A DNA stretch of 64,000 nt. Origin: Alisma plantago-aquatica (Eukaryota; Streptophyta; Magnoliopsida; Alismatales; Alismataceae). The notes under the pieces are model-generated. The model was not told the origin of the DNA. It did not search any database and saw only the letters and a program-made list of their open reading frames with translations. This document shows positions 24,088 to 35,664 of this stretch, one piece after another (positions within the stretch are counted from its first letter, which is position 1; the number at the start of each line of letters is the position of its first letter). The stretch lies in contig OY856409.1 in the NCBI GenBank assembly GCA_963693085.1, positions 506,777,803-506,841,802 of the forward strand, in the 5' to 3' direction. Both the position numbers and the translations under genes were made by a program.

Positions 24088-24499
24088 TATGATTAAGTTG
24101 ATATTTGACCTAACACTTCATTTGAACATTTAAATGTCTCATCTCAACTAAATAGAATGGTACCTTAGCATATTACAAAGATTTAAGCCCAAACTAACAT
24201 AAACAGATTGCTGAAAACAAATAGAAACAACCTCGGTCGAAAAATAGTTCGACCGAGATAGTTCTCACTCGAGAAATTATTCACCGAAGGAATTCTTGTA
24301 CCAAAATCTGAAATCTGCAGTTAAAATAGTAACAATCCCGGTCGAGAAATTGTCGACCGAGACAAGATCGGTCGAAGTATTTGTCGACCGAATGAAGTTC
24401 TGATAAGCTTAAATTATGTAATCATGTTCAGTTTATTATTAAATGTACCTAACCATAATGGACCATCACATGGGTATCAAACTCCATATTTTATTGCAG
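24088..24499 (+). other. Gag-pol spacer with LTR-type hairpins
   Basis: Non-coding stretch between the gag stop and the protease. It carries three palindromes of the LTR U3 type at 24232-24257, 24337-24361 and 24368-24391, plus a decayed fourth near 24264-24288. The 3' edge reads 'ttttattgcag' directly before the protease codons, like a plant splice acceptor, with 'cctaacc' about 47 bases upstream as a possible branch site. Sireviruses normally run from gag to pol over a much shorter coding linker. Confidence 0.8.
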
Positions 24500-25801
24500 G
24501 ATTGGGTAGTTGATAGTGGATGCTCCAAACACATGACCGGCAATAAGGACGCTTTACAAACTTTTGAAGAAAAGAAAAGTGGAACAGTTACTTTTGGAGA
24601 CAATGGCAAAGGTAAAATTGTTGAAATAGGTAATATTGTTACAAACCTTGAAATAAAAAATGTTTTACTTGTTGATTGTCTGCACCATAATTTAATAAGT
24701 TTCAGTCAACTATGTGATACTAGATATGATGTTTTATTCAATAAAAACTACTGCAAGTTACTAATAGAGAACACTACAAATGTTGTGTATGAAGGAAAAA
24801 GAATTGGAAATCTATATATTCTTAGACCTAACTCTATGCATTCTATAGTTGGAAAATGTTTACTTGCAAAAGATAATTCTCTCCAATTATGGCATAGAAA
24901 ATCAGGTCATGCTAGTTCACATGTTATAAAAAAGCTAGTTAAATATGATCTTGTTCGTTGTTTGCCTAAGCTATCTTTTGAACAATCTAAAAATTGTGAA
25001 CCATGTACTTTGGGTAAACAAACTAAAACTTCTTTTAAACCCAAAAACATGCTTAGCACCAGTAGATCACTAGAACTTATTCATATGGATTTATTTGGAC
25101 CTATGAGGACACAATCTATTGGTGGAAAAAGATATTGCTTTTTTATTGTCGATGATTACAGTAGATATACATGGGTTCATTTCCTTGCAAATAAAGATGA
25201 TACCATTCAAGTGTTCATACAATTTTGCTTAAAGATTGAAAATCAATTACAAAATAAAATATACACAATTAGAAGTGATCATGGTGGAGAATTTGAGAAC
25301 CATATATTTGAAGAATTCTGCACATCTCAAGGCTACACTCACAATTTTTTAGCTCCACGTACTCCACAACAAAATGGCATAGTTGAAAGAAAGAATAGGT
25401 CCTTACAAGAAATGGCTAGGACTATGATGATTGAACATAGTACATCTAAAATGTTTTGGGCTGAAGCACTAAACACAACTTGCTATGTGCTAAATAGAGT
25501 AACCGTACACTCTGATTTAAAGAAAACACCTTATGAACTCATTTATAATAAGAAACCAAGGGTTGATTATTTTCATACTTTTGGCTCAACTTGCTATATC
25601 TTAAACACAAAAGAGGATAGAGAAACGTTTGACTCTAAATCACAAAACACCTTTTTCTTAGGATATTCAACTTCTAGCAAAGCATTTAGAGTTTACAATA
25701 CCATCTCTAGAAAAGTTGAAGAATTCATTCACATTACTTTTCATGAAGGACTAAAACAAAGTGATGACATAGTTGATATTACTCATCATATTGAGATCTA
25801 A
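24500..25801 (+). pseudogene. pol: Sirevirus pol: protease and integrase
   Basis: Open from 24443 in frame 2, without internal stops. The first recognisable codons are at 24500. The aspartic protease active site D-S-G lies at 24512-24520 in 'VDSGCSKHMTG'. The integrase zinc domain (H-H-C-C) includes 'LWHRKSGHAS' and 'CEPCTLGKQ'. The catalytic D, D, E residues sit in 'HMDLFGPM', 'RSDHGGEF' and 'NGIVERKN', so all three acidic residues are intact. The frame ends at TAA 25799, and RT continues in another frame, so one indel lies near 25800. This block is the best preserved enzyme region in the window. Confidence 0.92.
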
Positions 25802-27570
25802 CCATATCAACTAAAGATGATCAAAATGCTGAAAATGATCAACAAATTGAGACACAACAACCCATCCCTAGACTTATTAATGATCATCCTCAAGAACTAA
25901 TCATTGGAAATCCTAAAGATAAAGTAAAAACCCGATCATCTTTTAGAGATGTTGCAAATATGGCATTTGTATCTATAATTGAACCTAAGAAAGTGACCAA
26001 AGCTCTAAAAGATGATTATTGGATAATGGCAATGCAAGAAGAATTAAACCAATTCACTAAGAATGATGTATGTGACTTAGTTCCTAAACCTCAAGATAAA
26101 ACCATTATTGGAACTAAGTGGGTTTTTCGAAAAAAGTTAAATAAAGCCGGGGAAGTAGTAAGAAATAAAGCTAGGTTGGTAGCACAAGGGTATAATCAAC
26201 AAGAAGGAATAGACTTTGATGAAACTTATGCACCAATGGCAAGACTTGAAGCCATTACAATGCTACTAGCTATAGCTGCCCACAAAAACATCAAAATATT
26301 CCAAATGGATGTAAAAAGTGCATTTCTAAATGGAATAATACAAGAGGAAGTATAGGTCGCCCAACCGCCTGGTTTTGAAATTCCTGGTAAAGATGATCAT
26401 GTTTACAAACTTAAGAAAGCACTTTATGATTTAAAACAAGAACCTTGAAATTGGTATGAAAGGCTAAAAAATTATCTCTTTGATAACAATTTTTCAATTG
26501 GAAATTCAGATTCTACTTTATTTTTCAAAACATATGAATCTGACTTTATAGTTGTTCAAATTTATGTTGATGATATTATCTTTGGTGGATCAAATGAATC
26601 TTTATGTAAACATTTTAGTGATATTATGCAAAAGGAATTTGAAATGAGTCTCATGGGAGAATTGACTTTGTTTCTTGGTTTTCAAATAAAGCAAATGCCC
26701 GCTGGGATTTTTATAAGCCAAGAGAAGTATACAAATGAACTTTTAAAATGTTTCAAAATGGAACATTGCAAACATGCTACCACTCCAATGGCTACCTCTA
26801 CTAAAATTGACAAGGATGAAAATGGGGAACCCATTGATGATTCCTTATATAGGGCCATGATTGGTAGTTTGCTTTACTTAACCGCTTCTAGATTGGATAT
26901 CATGTTTTCCATTGGACTTTGTGCTAGATTTCAATCAAAACCCATGCAAACTCATTTTCAAGCTATCAAAAGGATTCTAAGATACTTAGCCGGCACCGCA
27001 AACTATGGTTTATGGTATCCTAAAAGACAATCTTTGGATTTGAAAGCTTATATTGATGCCGATTACGCTGGTTGTCGACTTGACCAAAAAAGCACAAGCA
27101 GAAGTTGTTTCTTATCAGGAAAAGCCTTAGTATCTTGGTTTAGCGAGAAACAAAACACAGTTGCCCTTTCTACCACTGAAGTTGAGTATATGGCCGCCGG
27201 GTGTTGTTGTGCTCAAGTGCTTTATATGCAACAAGTTTTAGATGATTATGGTTTTATATTTTCATCTACGCCTATCTTTTGTGACAATACAAGCGCTATA
27301 AACTTGGCACATAATCCTATCTTACACAGCCATGCCAAACATATTGAATTCCATCATCATTTTCTAAGGGGTCATATTTCTAAAAAACATATATCCCTTC
27401 ATCATGTTGATAAGGAAGATCAATTGGTAGATATTCATCATGTTGATATGGAAGATCAATTGGAAAATATTTTCAAAAAACCACTTCCATTAGATCAATT
27501 TAATAACATAAGGAAGAAACTACTTATCACTCCCATAGAAGATGTTTTCTTTGACATTTGTGCTTCTTAA
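25802..27570 (+). pseudogene. pol: Sirevirus pol: reverse transcriptase and RNase H
   Basis: Frame 1. RT begins near 25960 with '[20 protein letters not shown]' and '[20 protein letters not shown]'. A TAG at 26354-26356 and a TGA at 26446-26448 break it. The catalytic YVDD is intact at 26563-26574. RNase H follows ('YIDADYAG', 'VALSTTEVEYMA', 'CDNTSAINLAHNP', 'HAKHIEFHHHF'). Near the end a 36-bp unit is duplicated in tandem (27400-27435 and 27436-27471), adding 12 codons to the conserved tail. The stop is at 27568. No env-like frame follows. Confidence 0.92.
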
Positions 27571-27977
27571 AATTGGTTGGTTTCTCCGATCCTTACAATT
27601 TGGCTGTAAATGGACATCTTTTAGCATGTTTCAACGATTATCTCTTTGAAATGGGAGAACCAATTAAGGGGGAGTCTTAACAAATGTTTTTAATGGTTAT
27701 CTTTTTGAAATGACAAAGGGGGAGAAATAATATAAATCTTAAATACTCAATAAATGAGTTTCATACATACTCTCTTGACTTCACATCAAATGTTGCTATA
27801 TTCCCTAAAGATTTGGATTTTATGTTCCACACCTCTTTGGGAATAATAAGCACACATTCCATAAACAAGAGAAGGTATACACAAGGTAAATTTCAGGTAT
27901 GAAACTCAACTCAATATTAATTAAGCTTATTTGGATTATATTTAAGAAATGTTTGTCATCTTCAAAAAGGGGGAGAT
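27571..27977 (+). other. Sirevirus 3' untranslated region with three polypurine tracts
   Basis: Polypurine tracts lie at 27666-27674 (aagggggag), 27713-27724 (caaagggggaga) and 27964-27976, the last touching the 3' LTR. The first two are each preceded by a 'ttatct.tttgaaatg' block, suggesting a duplicated unit of about 50 bases. Multiple polypurine tracts are a known Sirevirus trait. Confidence 0.8.
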
Positions 27978-29271
27978 TGTTGGCTAAATGGACATCATCA
28001 AAATCCCTTTGTTTTGAAAATGACAAACATTTCATTCTTGTGGATCTAACATGCTACTTGAGTATTTTAGGAGCAAGGTGGATGACAAAGTTTTGGAAGA
28101 TCTACATGCTTAAATTGCTTTATTTTCATGATTGTAATCAAATGTAACCTTGTACAAATATATAATGTACAAGTACTTAGATATCATGTAAATCAAGCGT
28201 TTAGATCTTCCCTATCCACTCATAACACTTAGATAGGCCATCTACTAAGATAGTATCACAATTTCACATTAATACACACACTCAGTAAATGAATACATTG
28301 AATCAGGGATGTTCTCGGTCGACAAAATCCTCGACTGAGAATAGACCCTCCTAGCCGTTAGACTGAGTTAGAAAAGTAGTTGGGAGTTGAGTTGAACATT
28401 GCAATACACTTTCCCCAGACTCACCCTTGGTCAAAAAATTCCTCGACCGAGAGACACTCGGTCGACAAACTTCTCGACCGAGAAGGTGTCTGTCTGCACT
28501 TTTCAAAAGTAATTGACTAGCCATTACTAATGCAATTAGTGGATTACTAACGGCTAGTTAAGCACTAAGAACCCCCTAGAAAGTGTCTAGAACATCCCTA
28601 AGCATTAGTTGGCCATTCCTATAAATAGGACATGCCTTAGGACACCTAAACTCACTTGAGCACACATACTTGCAATTGAGAATCAATCTTTATGAGCAAT
28701 TGAGCAACTTCAACACTTGCTAATCATTTCCATTATTGGCATCTCGTGTCCTATAGGCTAGAATCTCCTACCCACTATACTTCCACTTTCATACACATTG
28801 GATAGGAGATCAAAATTCTTGAAATAGGATTCAAGCCTTGTACTTAAGTGGCTGCGGAGTGGAGAGGGTGAAATCTTCTCAGGTGGAGAAGGAGGACTTT
28901 GGACTACTTCTAGAAGGTCTCAACGAGAAGCTACTTCAAGGAGGAAGGCTACTTCAAGGGGGAGCTTGAAGTTACTTCAAATGAAGTCTACTTCAAGGTT
29001 GGTGAGACGACTTCAGATGAAGGTTGTCCAACGGGTTTGGGAAGGTATTTGTAATTTTGTGTAACATCCTTAAGAAGGTAATCAAATTCAAATACTTTCA
29101 AAATCCCAATTGGAAACAATTGGGTAGTGGAATGACTCCCTTAGGTTTTGTTAAGGGTGGAACCATTCTAAATCCTTGTCTCCTTCTTCTACATCCTTGT
29201 GGTTGTTTGTTGGTTGAATTATTTTAAAAATTATTATAAAACCCTATTCATCCCCCTCTGGTGGTTTTTAA
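27978..29271 (+). repeat. Sirevirus 3' LTR
   Basis: Begins TGTTGGCTAAATGG and ends GGTTTTTAA (decayed CA). Hairpins lie at 28314-28339, 28426-28451 and 28457-28482, with TATAAATA at 28620-28627. It lacks one hairpin present in the 5' LTR. The poly(A) signal is changed to AATCAA. Followed by the target copy GAAGG at 29272-29276. Confidence 0.93.
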
Positions 29272-29276
29272 GAAGG

Positions 29277-30110
29277 CATATGCACGATCTTTAGTTTGGC
29301 CTTGACAACACTATCAACGATGGTGACATTCCAGTCCTACAAGTCATTTGTTGATCTCATTCAAGTTGGTAAAAGCATAGAGATTGTAATAAGCAAATGG
29401 ATCTATTTGAACACCGGGCTCACCCCAACACTACCACCAATTCCAAAAACAATGTAGGGATAAAACTAATGACAAAAACCAACAACTCCATCTCTAAACC
29501 TAGGGGATTTGTGAGAACCACAAAGATGTAACGAATTACAAGTTGCATTAACTTCCCCTGCATCAACAATCTCGACTCCAACAATCGTATAAGTCCCCAC
29601 AAGCCCAATAAGGGTTGTAGTAACCTACCCCTATTCACTATGGTGGATGGAAATATATCACTCACTCTCATTCACTGATACAACAACATACATCTCCAAT
29701 GATATCAGCCCCGACCCAACACCAACCAAAGAAATGTAGGTAACAACTACCAGAACCCCTCTGAGGGAACATATTGATAGATCTTTTCCCTCAAAAGCTT
29801 TGTGGAAATTAAATATGCTTGGGTGAACCTACACATCAATCTTTCTTAGGATGCAATATGTGCTTGAATTTTGGATGCAACAACCACACCCTAACTAGGT
29901 ATTAGATTTTTTTGATAAAACAACATACTATGACTACCAACAATCCACAATCCACCTCATATATAGATGTGAAGCCTTCATGTATGTTGTTGTAGATCTC
30001 ATTGATGTTGGAACACTTGAGTTGACTGAGTATCTTGATTTGATACACAATATCATAGTGATTTTAGAGAAGCTTTGAGAAGCCCATCAATCACTTCGTC
30101 TCATAGTCCC
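29277..30110 (+). pseudogene. gag: Tat-like gypsy gag, downstream half
   Basis: Continuation of the gag interrupted at 14404. Decayed frames give 'SFVDLIQVGKSIE' (the GE.IE motif after the gag core). Much further on come 'FPSKALWKLNMLG', resembling the LSxALxKLxxLG motif, and 'VVDLIDVGTLELTE', resembling the KxxDLIDxGxLxF motif before the protease. Stops and frameshifts are frequent. After about 30110 I can no longer follow it. Confidence 0.5.
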
Positions 30111-31440
30111 CTAAAAAATTAGAACATCCAAGGTTCTCATGACAAATGGGGAAAAGGTCAGTGTTCCTTCTTTTCTAAGGAGACACAAAAACACTTATCA
30201 CGGTTGACCAAACCTATATCACCTAAGACAACCCTCCAATTCATGATTCTACATCTCAGAAGAATGGAGAAAAGTGCCTAAGTCTACCTTATATCCTACA
30301 TATAGAGAATGTTAAAGAGAAATTGTGTAGGGAAATGGCAAGAACAACCACATGTAAAACCTCTGCCTGACCAGTGACCTCACTTTCCTCAACAGACTTG
30401 TTATGATTGCCAAGCCAATACTAGCCAGAAGTACCAAAAAATTAAAAGGCTTACAAGTCTCCCAAACCGAACTACTCATAGGACTACGGGGAAACTTGTA
30501 ATATCTGGAGCAGAGGGGCTCTCCATCTCACTCTCCAGAGAACTAAAACCCTCATGTCTTCTATTGCTTTTACCAACTTGAAATAACAAGATGAATGAGT
30601 AGAAGACCTTTTAGAGGGAGCTTATTTGAACATGGAAGACAATTTATATAGCTTTGATGGGTCAAAAAATCCATCATTATGCATTTCCCTACATTTATTG
30701 GGGCCAAAAAGTACCCAATTAAAGGAGGGCATCATCAATACAACATACAATAAAGATCCTCGCAACTCCTTCATCAAGGATGCTGCCTTAAAAACACATC
30801 AAGATCTTAGTATCTGACTCAACTACCTTGATAAGGGATGCAATTAAGGTCCACATCTAGACCCCATCCATGTAGCCACCTTCATTCAAACATTGACAAG
30901 TTATACTAGGACCTTCTTCTCATCCGCAATACATACCAAAGATTTATATCTAAGAAATGTACCCATAGGACAAGCCTTGTCTTCCCATGTACAACTGAAA
31001 TAGTCAGATTCTACAAGGACCAAGTTTAGTAAAGAGAAATCACATGGATCTGAGACTGAAGATAGACAAAAGGGATTTGGACTTGCCTTTGGCCAGGTTC
31101 AACAAAGAGAAATTATAGGATGTGGGGCTCTCCATGAAACGGAACATCAATATAAGCTCAAACAATTCCCAAGCACAACGATAGCAATAGCTGCAGCTTG
31201 AAAAGCAAAGGTAGTTCTTGAGACCTTCACATTTACAAGAGATCACTTCCAAAAACTTTTGGCATCAACGACCCTCACCATCAAACTATATACTTCTAGA
31301 TGAATCAATTTCCCACAAACTTTAGACTAAGATCACCACATAAATGCTGCCTCCACAGACTATTATGCACCTGCCTAAGGCATGTGCTAGGTGATCTTGG
31401 GGTGCAGGAAAAGTCCAATCACAAGCTTCTCAATCATCAC
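30111..31440 (+). other. No recognisable gene
   Basis: Long decayed stretch, presumably the rest of the Tat-like internal region. No RT, integrase or RNase H motif could be recognised in either strand. Short open frames are unsupported. Confidence 0.4.
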
Positions 31441-32470
31441 ACTTGTTCCTATAAATAGGGACCCCATAATACATGAAGAGGATCTTCACCTTTGATGATG
31501 AAGTGATTCCTAGATCCCCATCCACTATCAACCTTTGGAGGATCAAGGACAAGAATATGAGTTCTTCCTTTGACCTTTTGCGACCAAGGATGAGAGTCCA
31601 AGATCTCCAATGTCACCTCTCGCTTCCATCAGCTCTGACGATCCTCTTTGAAAGAGGAAGGATGACTAGAGATACCATTTTAGTCACCAAGAAGGAGGTT
31701 ACCATCGACCTCTAGTACCCTTGTGGTTACTATTTGTTGTGTCTTTTTACTTCTTCCCCATCTTGTTCCTCTCCTTCCATCCATCCATTTTTCATGGATT
31801 CGTTCATGTGTGAATCCATATTGTCTCTCATCACCATGAGTAGATAGACCTTTTCTTTGGTTGGGAGTAGACATTAAGGCCCTACCAACATGTAAATACT
31901 TATATCTATTGGTTATACACTCTAAGTAGTGTTTTTTCCGATACTTATGCTTTTTGACGCTTCACTTGCATGATTAGCTACCATCTTGTATATTTTTGGT
32001 TGTTGATGCCTCAAAAGAGTAGTATTAGTCCCAATCTCGAGTTATTAAGAAGTATGGATGTACGAGAAAGTTAGAATAATAAATTTAAAAATCACATGGT
32101 TGTTTTGCAGTTGTATGTTTTACATATTGAGAGAGAGACACTTATGATACATATCTAACCTAATGTCAAGAGAGGACCAAGTAGATGCTAATGATGATTG
32201 ATTATAAACTATGCTAGGGGTATATAATGGAAATGAGGATTGGATGTTGGTGAGAGACCTTAATGGTGAAAGACAATCCAAGTTTTATCAGTATATTCAA
32301 GACATACCAAAAGGTCCACATTCTATCTTGCTTGGTTAATATAGATTTACTTTACATTTGTTTCCTTACTCTTGGTTTGGATACGATCATTTTGTTGGGA
32401 GCACATCTATTATTTTGGCTAGACATAACTAAGACAAGGCTTTAATTCCTATATACTTGTCACCCCTTGT
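31441..32470 (+). mobile_element. Possible gypsy LTR remnant
   Basis: TATAAATA at 31450-31457 in a promoter-like setting. The tract near 31840-31885 ('gagtagatagaccttttctttgg') resembles part of the TR-GAG LTR ('gagtagactctttttcttgg' near 21835). No terminal TG/CA pair, primer site or second copy was found, so this is only a hint of an Athila-like LTR. Confidence 0.3.
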
Positions 32471-32564
32471 CCATGTGTTTGACCCTATCTACTACATGAC
32501 TTTATATTATCATTGTAGACATCTAATTATTGGTTTAAAAATTTAAAGTCCAATTACTCTAGAT

Positions 32565-33075
32565 ATGAATCGATCTTGGACACAAGATCTAAATCGATTA
32601 AATGTGAGTGGGAAAATGGGAGTAACTCAAAACCCATTTTACCACAAGTGCAAATACAAGCAATTTATCCATATCAAGGCTTTCCTAATCCTTATGCACC
32701 TTCACCACCACAACAGCCATTTCACTCCTTCACCACCACCTCAATAACACCCTATCCAAGGACATTTACATCAACATGTTCAATAACGTCTTCCCCTAGA
32801 ACCACAATATCATATCCCCCCTCATTCCTTTTACGAGCATGTACATACTGTAACTATTATAAGAAGAGGCCAACCACTTGAAAGACCCATGGAGAAAGTT
32901 GGTAATGATATCATGATAGATGATGTTGTTGATACCATGAATCCATAGATTGAAGATAGTATGACATTGGTTAGTGATATTGTAATAGTAGATGATACCA
33001 TGACACCTATAATTGCTAGTGTGAAGTAGAGAAATGTTACTGTTGTGGTTGGTCAAGATGATGTGCAAGAGCCTC
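32565..33075 (+). pseudogene. Gypsy gag remnant, left of LTR-B
   Basis: A single frame (about 170 codons, four internal stops) runs from 32565 to the edge of LTR-B. It is Pro/Gln/His-rich first, then 'QPLERPMEKVGNDIMIDDVV' and an acidic Asp/Val-rich tract. It is compatible with a plant gypsy Gag C-terminal part, but the family was not fixed. Its place directly before LTR-B, with a gag-pro fragment directly after LTR-C (53845), suggests both are one gene split by the LTR-B/C element. Confidence 0.4.
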
Positions 33076-33231
33076 TGTGATAAATTGGAATTTTAGTATT
33101 ATAATACTCAACTTTACCTCTATGCTCATAAAATTCTTAACTATATTCCATGATGTCTCCCTCCTCTCGTTGGATAATTTTTGGCCCAATTGCTATGTTG
33201 AATGCATATAATCACTCCTTGAATGCATTTG
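33076..33231 (+). mobile_element. LTR-B, left part
   Basis: Begins TGTGATAAATTGG and is similar to the start of LTR-C at 50906-51065, sharing for example 'tctatgctcataa' and 'gttgaatgcatataatcac'. It stops at 33231, where Copia-2 inserted after ATTTG (33227-33231). It continues at 46101. Confidence 0.8.
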
Positions 33232-33498
33232 TGTTGGGAAATAAGGCATTATATATGACTATAGAAACACAAATTTAATTACCATAAACCCCTTTAAACA
33301 ATAGATCGGGTCAACAACTATGTAATGGGAAGGATGGTAGCAAGACATATACCTGGTCTTGGATCAAGTCCAACAACAATTCTCATACTGTAGCATGCAC
33401 TTGCGCATAGAAAATGTCAGCAATGGTCTCCTGGTTGATCACCATGGATTGAAGTTGATTGTGTCCTCCTAGCGGGTGGAAAAAGCCTCCTCACCTCC
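33232..33498 (-). repeat. Copia-2 3' LTR, truncated
   Basis: The right terminus TGTTGGGAAATA (reverse complement of the LTR end) and the following 260 bases match 44094-44355 of the 5' LTR. Similarity stops at about 33496, where Athila gag begins. Confidence 0.85.
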
Positions 33499-34575
33499 TC
33501 AATCAAAAGTTGGGACCAACTTCTAAATGCTTTCCTTGCAAAGTATTTTCCGCCGAGCAAGACAACTCAGTTAAGAATCCAGCTCACCAACTTTTCTCAA
33601 TCCGATAGAGAAACTCTGCTTGATACATGGGAGCGGTTTAAGGACCTACAACACCTTTGCCCTCACCATGGATTGACCAACTGGCTGCTATTGCAAACGT
33701 TCTATAATGGACTATTCTATAACACCCGGATGACACTAGATGCCGCAACTAATGAAGCATTGATGACTAAGTGTTACAGAGAGGCTTATGACATCATTGA
33801 AGACAAAGCCCTCAACCATTTCCAATGGGAATCATATAGGAGAGCACAATCATCCTGTACAACTAGTTCTTCAACTGGGAAACAATGAGGGAAGCATACT
33901 GTTGATGTCGTTGATTTAATTGTTGCTAAACTTGATATTCTTACACAAAAGTTTGAGAAGATGACTACATTGCAAATCCAATCAGCTGAAGTGATATGTG
34001 AAGCTTGTGGGAATTCTGGAGATACTTCTTCTTCATGCTTTGCTCCAATGTGAATGAAGGGAACCTAGAACAAGCCAATGCCGTTGGGATGCAGGGGAAC
34101 AAGAAGTACAATCCCTATTCCAACACCTACAATCTAGGATGGAGAGATCATCCTAATTTCTCCTACCAGAACACAAGCAAAGCTCAAAACTTCCAACATG
34201 GATAGAAACAAATACAACAACAACAAAACTTCAACCGACAAAACAATGGGAATCCACTGGGTTTCAACAACAACAGGGGTTACCAACAACAACAACAACC
34301 CCAAAGTTCTTCCTTGGAGGCCATGATGGAGAAATTTATCTCCACACAGATGCAACAGAATAAAGAGTTAAGGGGCAATGACAAGCTTGTGAAGGATGCG
34401 ATTGCCCAACTCTCCGCCAAAGTGGATGACATTTCCACTCACACAAGGATGTTGGAAAACCAAATTACCCAACAAGTCTTGACGCAGCAAAATAACACCC
34501 AATATAGTTCTCTTCCAAGCCAACCGAAGATGAATCCAAGGCAGCAAGCTAATGTCATCACCTTTAGGAGCTGAG
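33499..34575 (+). pseudogene. gag: Athila-like gypsy gag, 5' truncated
   Basis: Begins inside the Retrotrans_gag core ('WDQLLNAFLAKYFPPSKT', 'ETLLDTWERFKDLQHLCPHH') and is very similar to the TR-GAG gag at 18420-18760. The zinc knuckle near 33995-34040 has Asp in place of the metal-binding His (CEACGNSGD...C), so it is broken. A Gln/Asn-rich tract of CAA repeats lies at 34208-34310. The C-terminal part ('KVDDISTHTRMLENQITQQ') is in another frame from 34314, so a frameshift lies before it. Stops occur at 33886 and elsewhere. Confidence 0.88.
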
Positions 34576-35664
34576 CTGAAAATCCATAGACCTTCTCCAC
34601 CCAAGGAGAAGAGTGTAGAGGTCGCCGATGAAGAGAAGCTTGACAAACCTATGGGTGACAAAGGTAAAGGTACAATTGAGGTACCATATTCTATTAAAGA
34701 AAATGCACCATTTCCGCAAAGGCTTGCTAATATGAAGGATGACTCAAAGTTTAGGAAGTTTATGGACATTCTAAACAAACTCCATGTCAATCTTCCACTA
34801 GTTGAGGTTATTGCAGAGATGCCGTCATATGCTAAGTTCCTTAATGACATCCTCACTAAGAGGAGGAAGGTGGACCAAGTGGATACCATGATGCTTTCTG
34901 AAAGAATCAGTTCTATCATCCAAAATTGACTTCTTGAGAAGTTAGATGACTTGGGAGCTTTTACTCTACCATGCAAGATCAGCAACACCACGTTCGACAA
35001 AGGTCTTGTAGACCTTGGATCTAGTATCAGTCTCATCCCATCTATGCTGTGGCAAGAGCTAGATCTTGGAGATCTGAAGCCTACAAAGATGGCCATTGAG
35101 CTAGCCGATCATTCCATCAAATACCCAAAAGGTATCATGGAAGATGTGCTAGTGCAGATCGGTAAACTTTATATTCCTTGTGATTTTGTAGTACTAGATA
35201 TGGTAGAAGTTCGTTCCAACCCCATTCTTTTTGGGAGGCCTTTCTTGAGAACTGTTGGATGCCTAGTTGATATTCACGAAGGCAAACTCACACTCCGAGT
35301 TGGTAATGAAGCCATGGAGTTTTTTGTATATGATGCCATGAAAGCACCCTCTTATGTAGAAGAAATCTGTTTTATGGACTCTATTGATTCTGTTGTACAA
35401 CAAGATCATGATGTTACCAACTTGATAATGAACTACTATGGTGATGATGAAGGTATGAATAATGGATCTGAAAATTCTGGGGTATTTTCTATTGCCCAAT
35501 CATATGCTACTGAAGAAGATACTCCAATTATTGATGACAAAGCCAAAGACAATGCAACCAGGAGAAAGGTAGAACTCAAAGCCCTTCCACGAGGACTAAG
35601 GTATGCATTTCTTGATTCCAACTCTACTTCTCCTGTAATAATCAATAATGAGTTAACCAATGAA
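34576..35664 (+). pseudogene. pol: Athila-like protease region
   Basis: Frame 1. The linker 'ENAPFPQRLANMKDDSKFRKF' and 'VIAEMPSYAKFLNDIL' is typical for Athila. A stop at 34927 follows, then the aspartic protease with active site D-L-G at 35011-35019 in 'LVDLGSSISLIPS', then 'GKLYIPCDFVVLDM' and 'PILFGRPFLRT'. The region ends at the stop at 35665, which fits Gln CAA turned to TAA before 'VDKLL'. Confidence 0.88.

Larger units (their letters stand above)
14405..29271 (+). mobile_element. Sirevirus (Ty1/copia) element with nested insertion
   Basis: Complete copia element: LTR, iMet primer site, gag with coiled coil, protease-integrase-RT-RNase H, several polypurine tracts, LTR. The flanks GAAGG at 14400-14404 and 29272-29276 are a perfect 5-bp target duplication. 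Without the nested gypsy element and its extra target copy (6549 bp), it is about 8.3 kb. The coiled-coil Gag tail, repeated polypurine tracts and U3 palindromes are known marks of Sireviruses (SIRE/Maximus). The LTRs differ by scattered substitutions and indels, and the genes are broken, so it is an old, dead copy. Confidence 0.9.

Noticed and set aside
30626..31715. Short plus-strand open frames after the Tat gag remnant.
   Set aside because: They are 60-80 codons, without motifs, and broken on both sides; no support beyond chance.
34368..35096. 242-codon minus-strand open frame.
   Set aside because: It lies antisense to Athila gag-protease coding that has clear family motifs; the minus frame has none.
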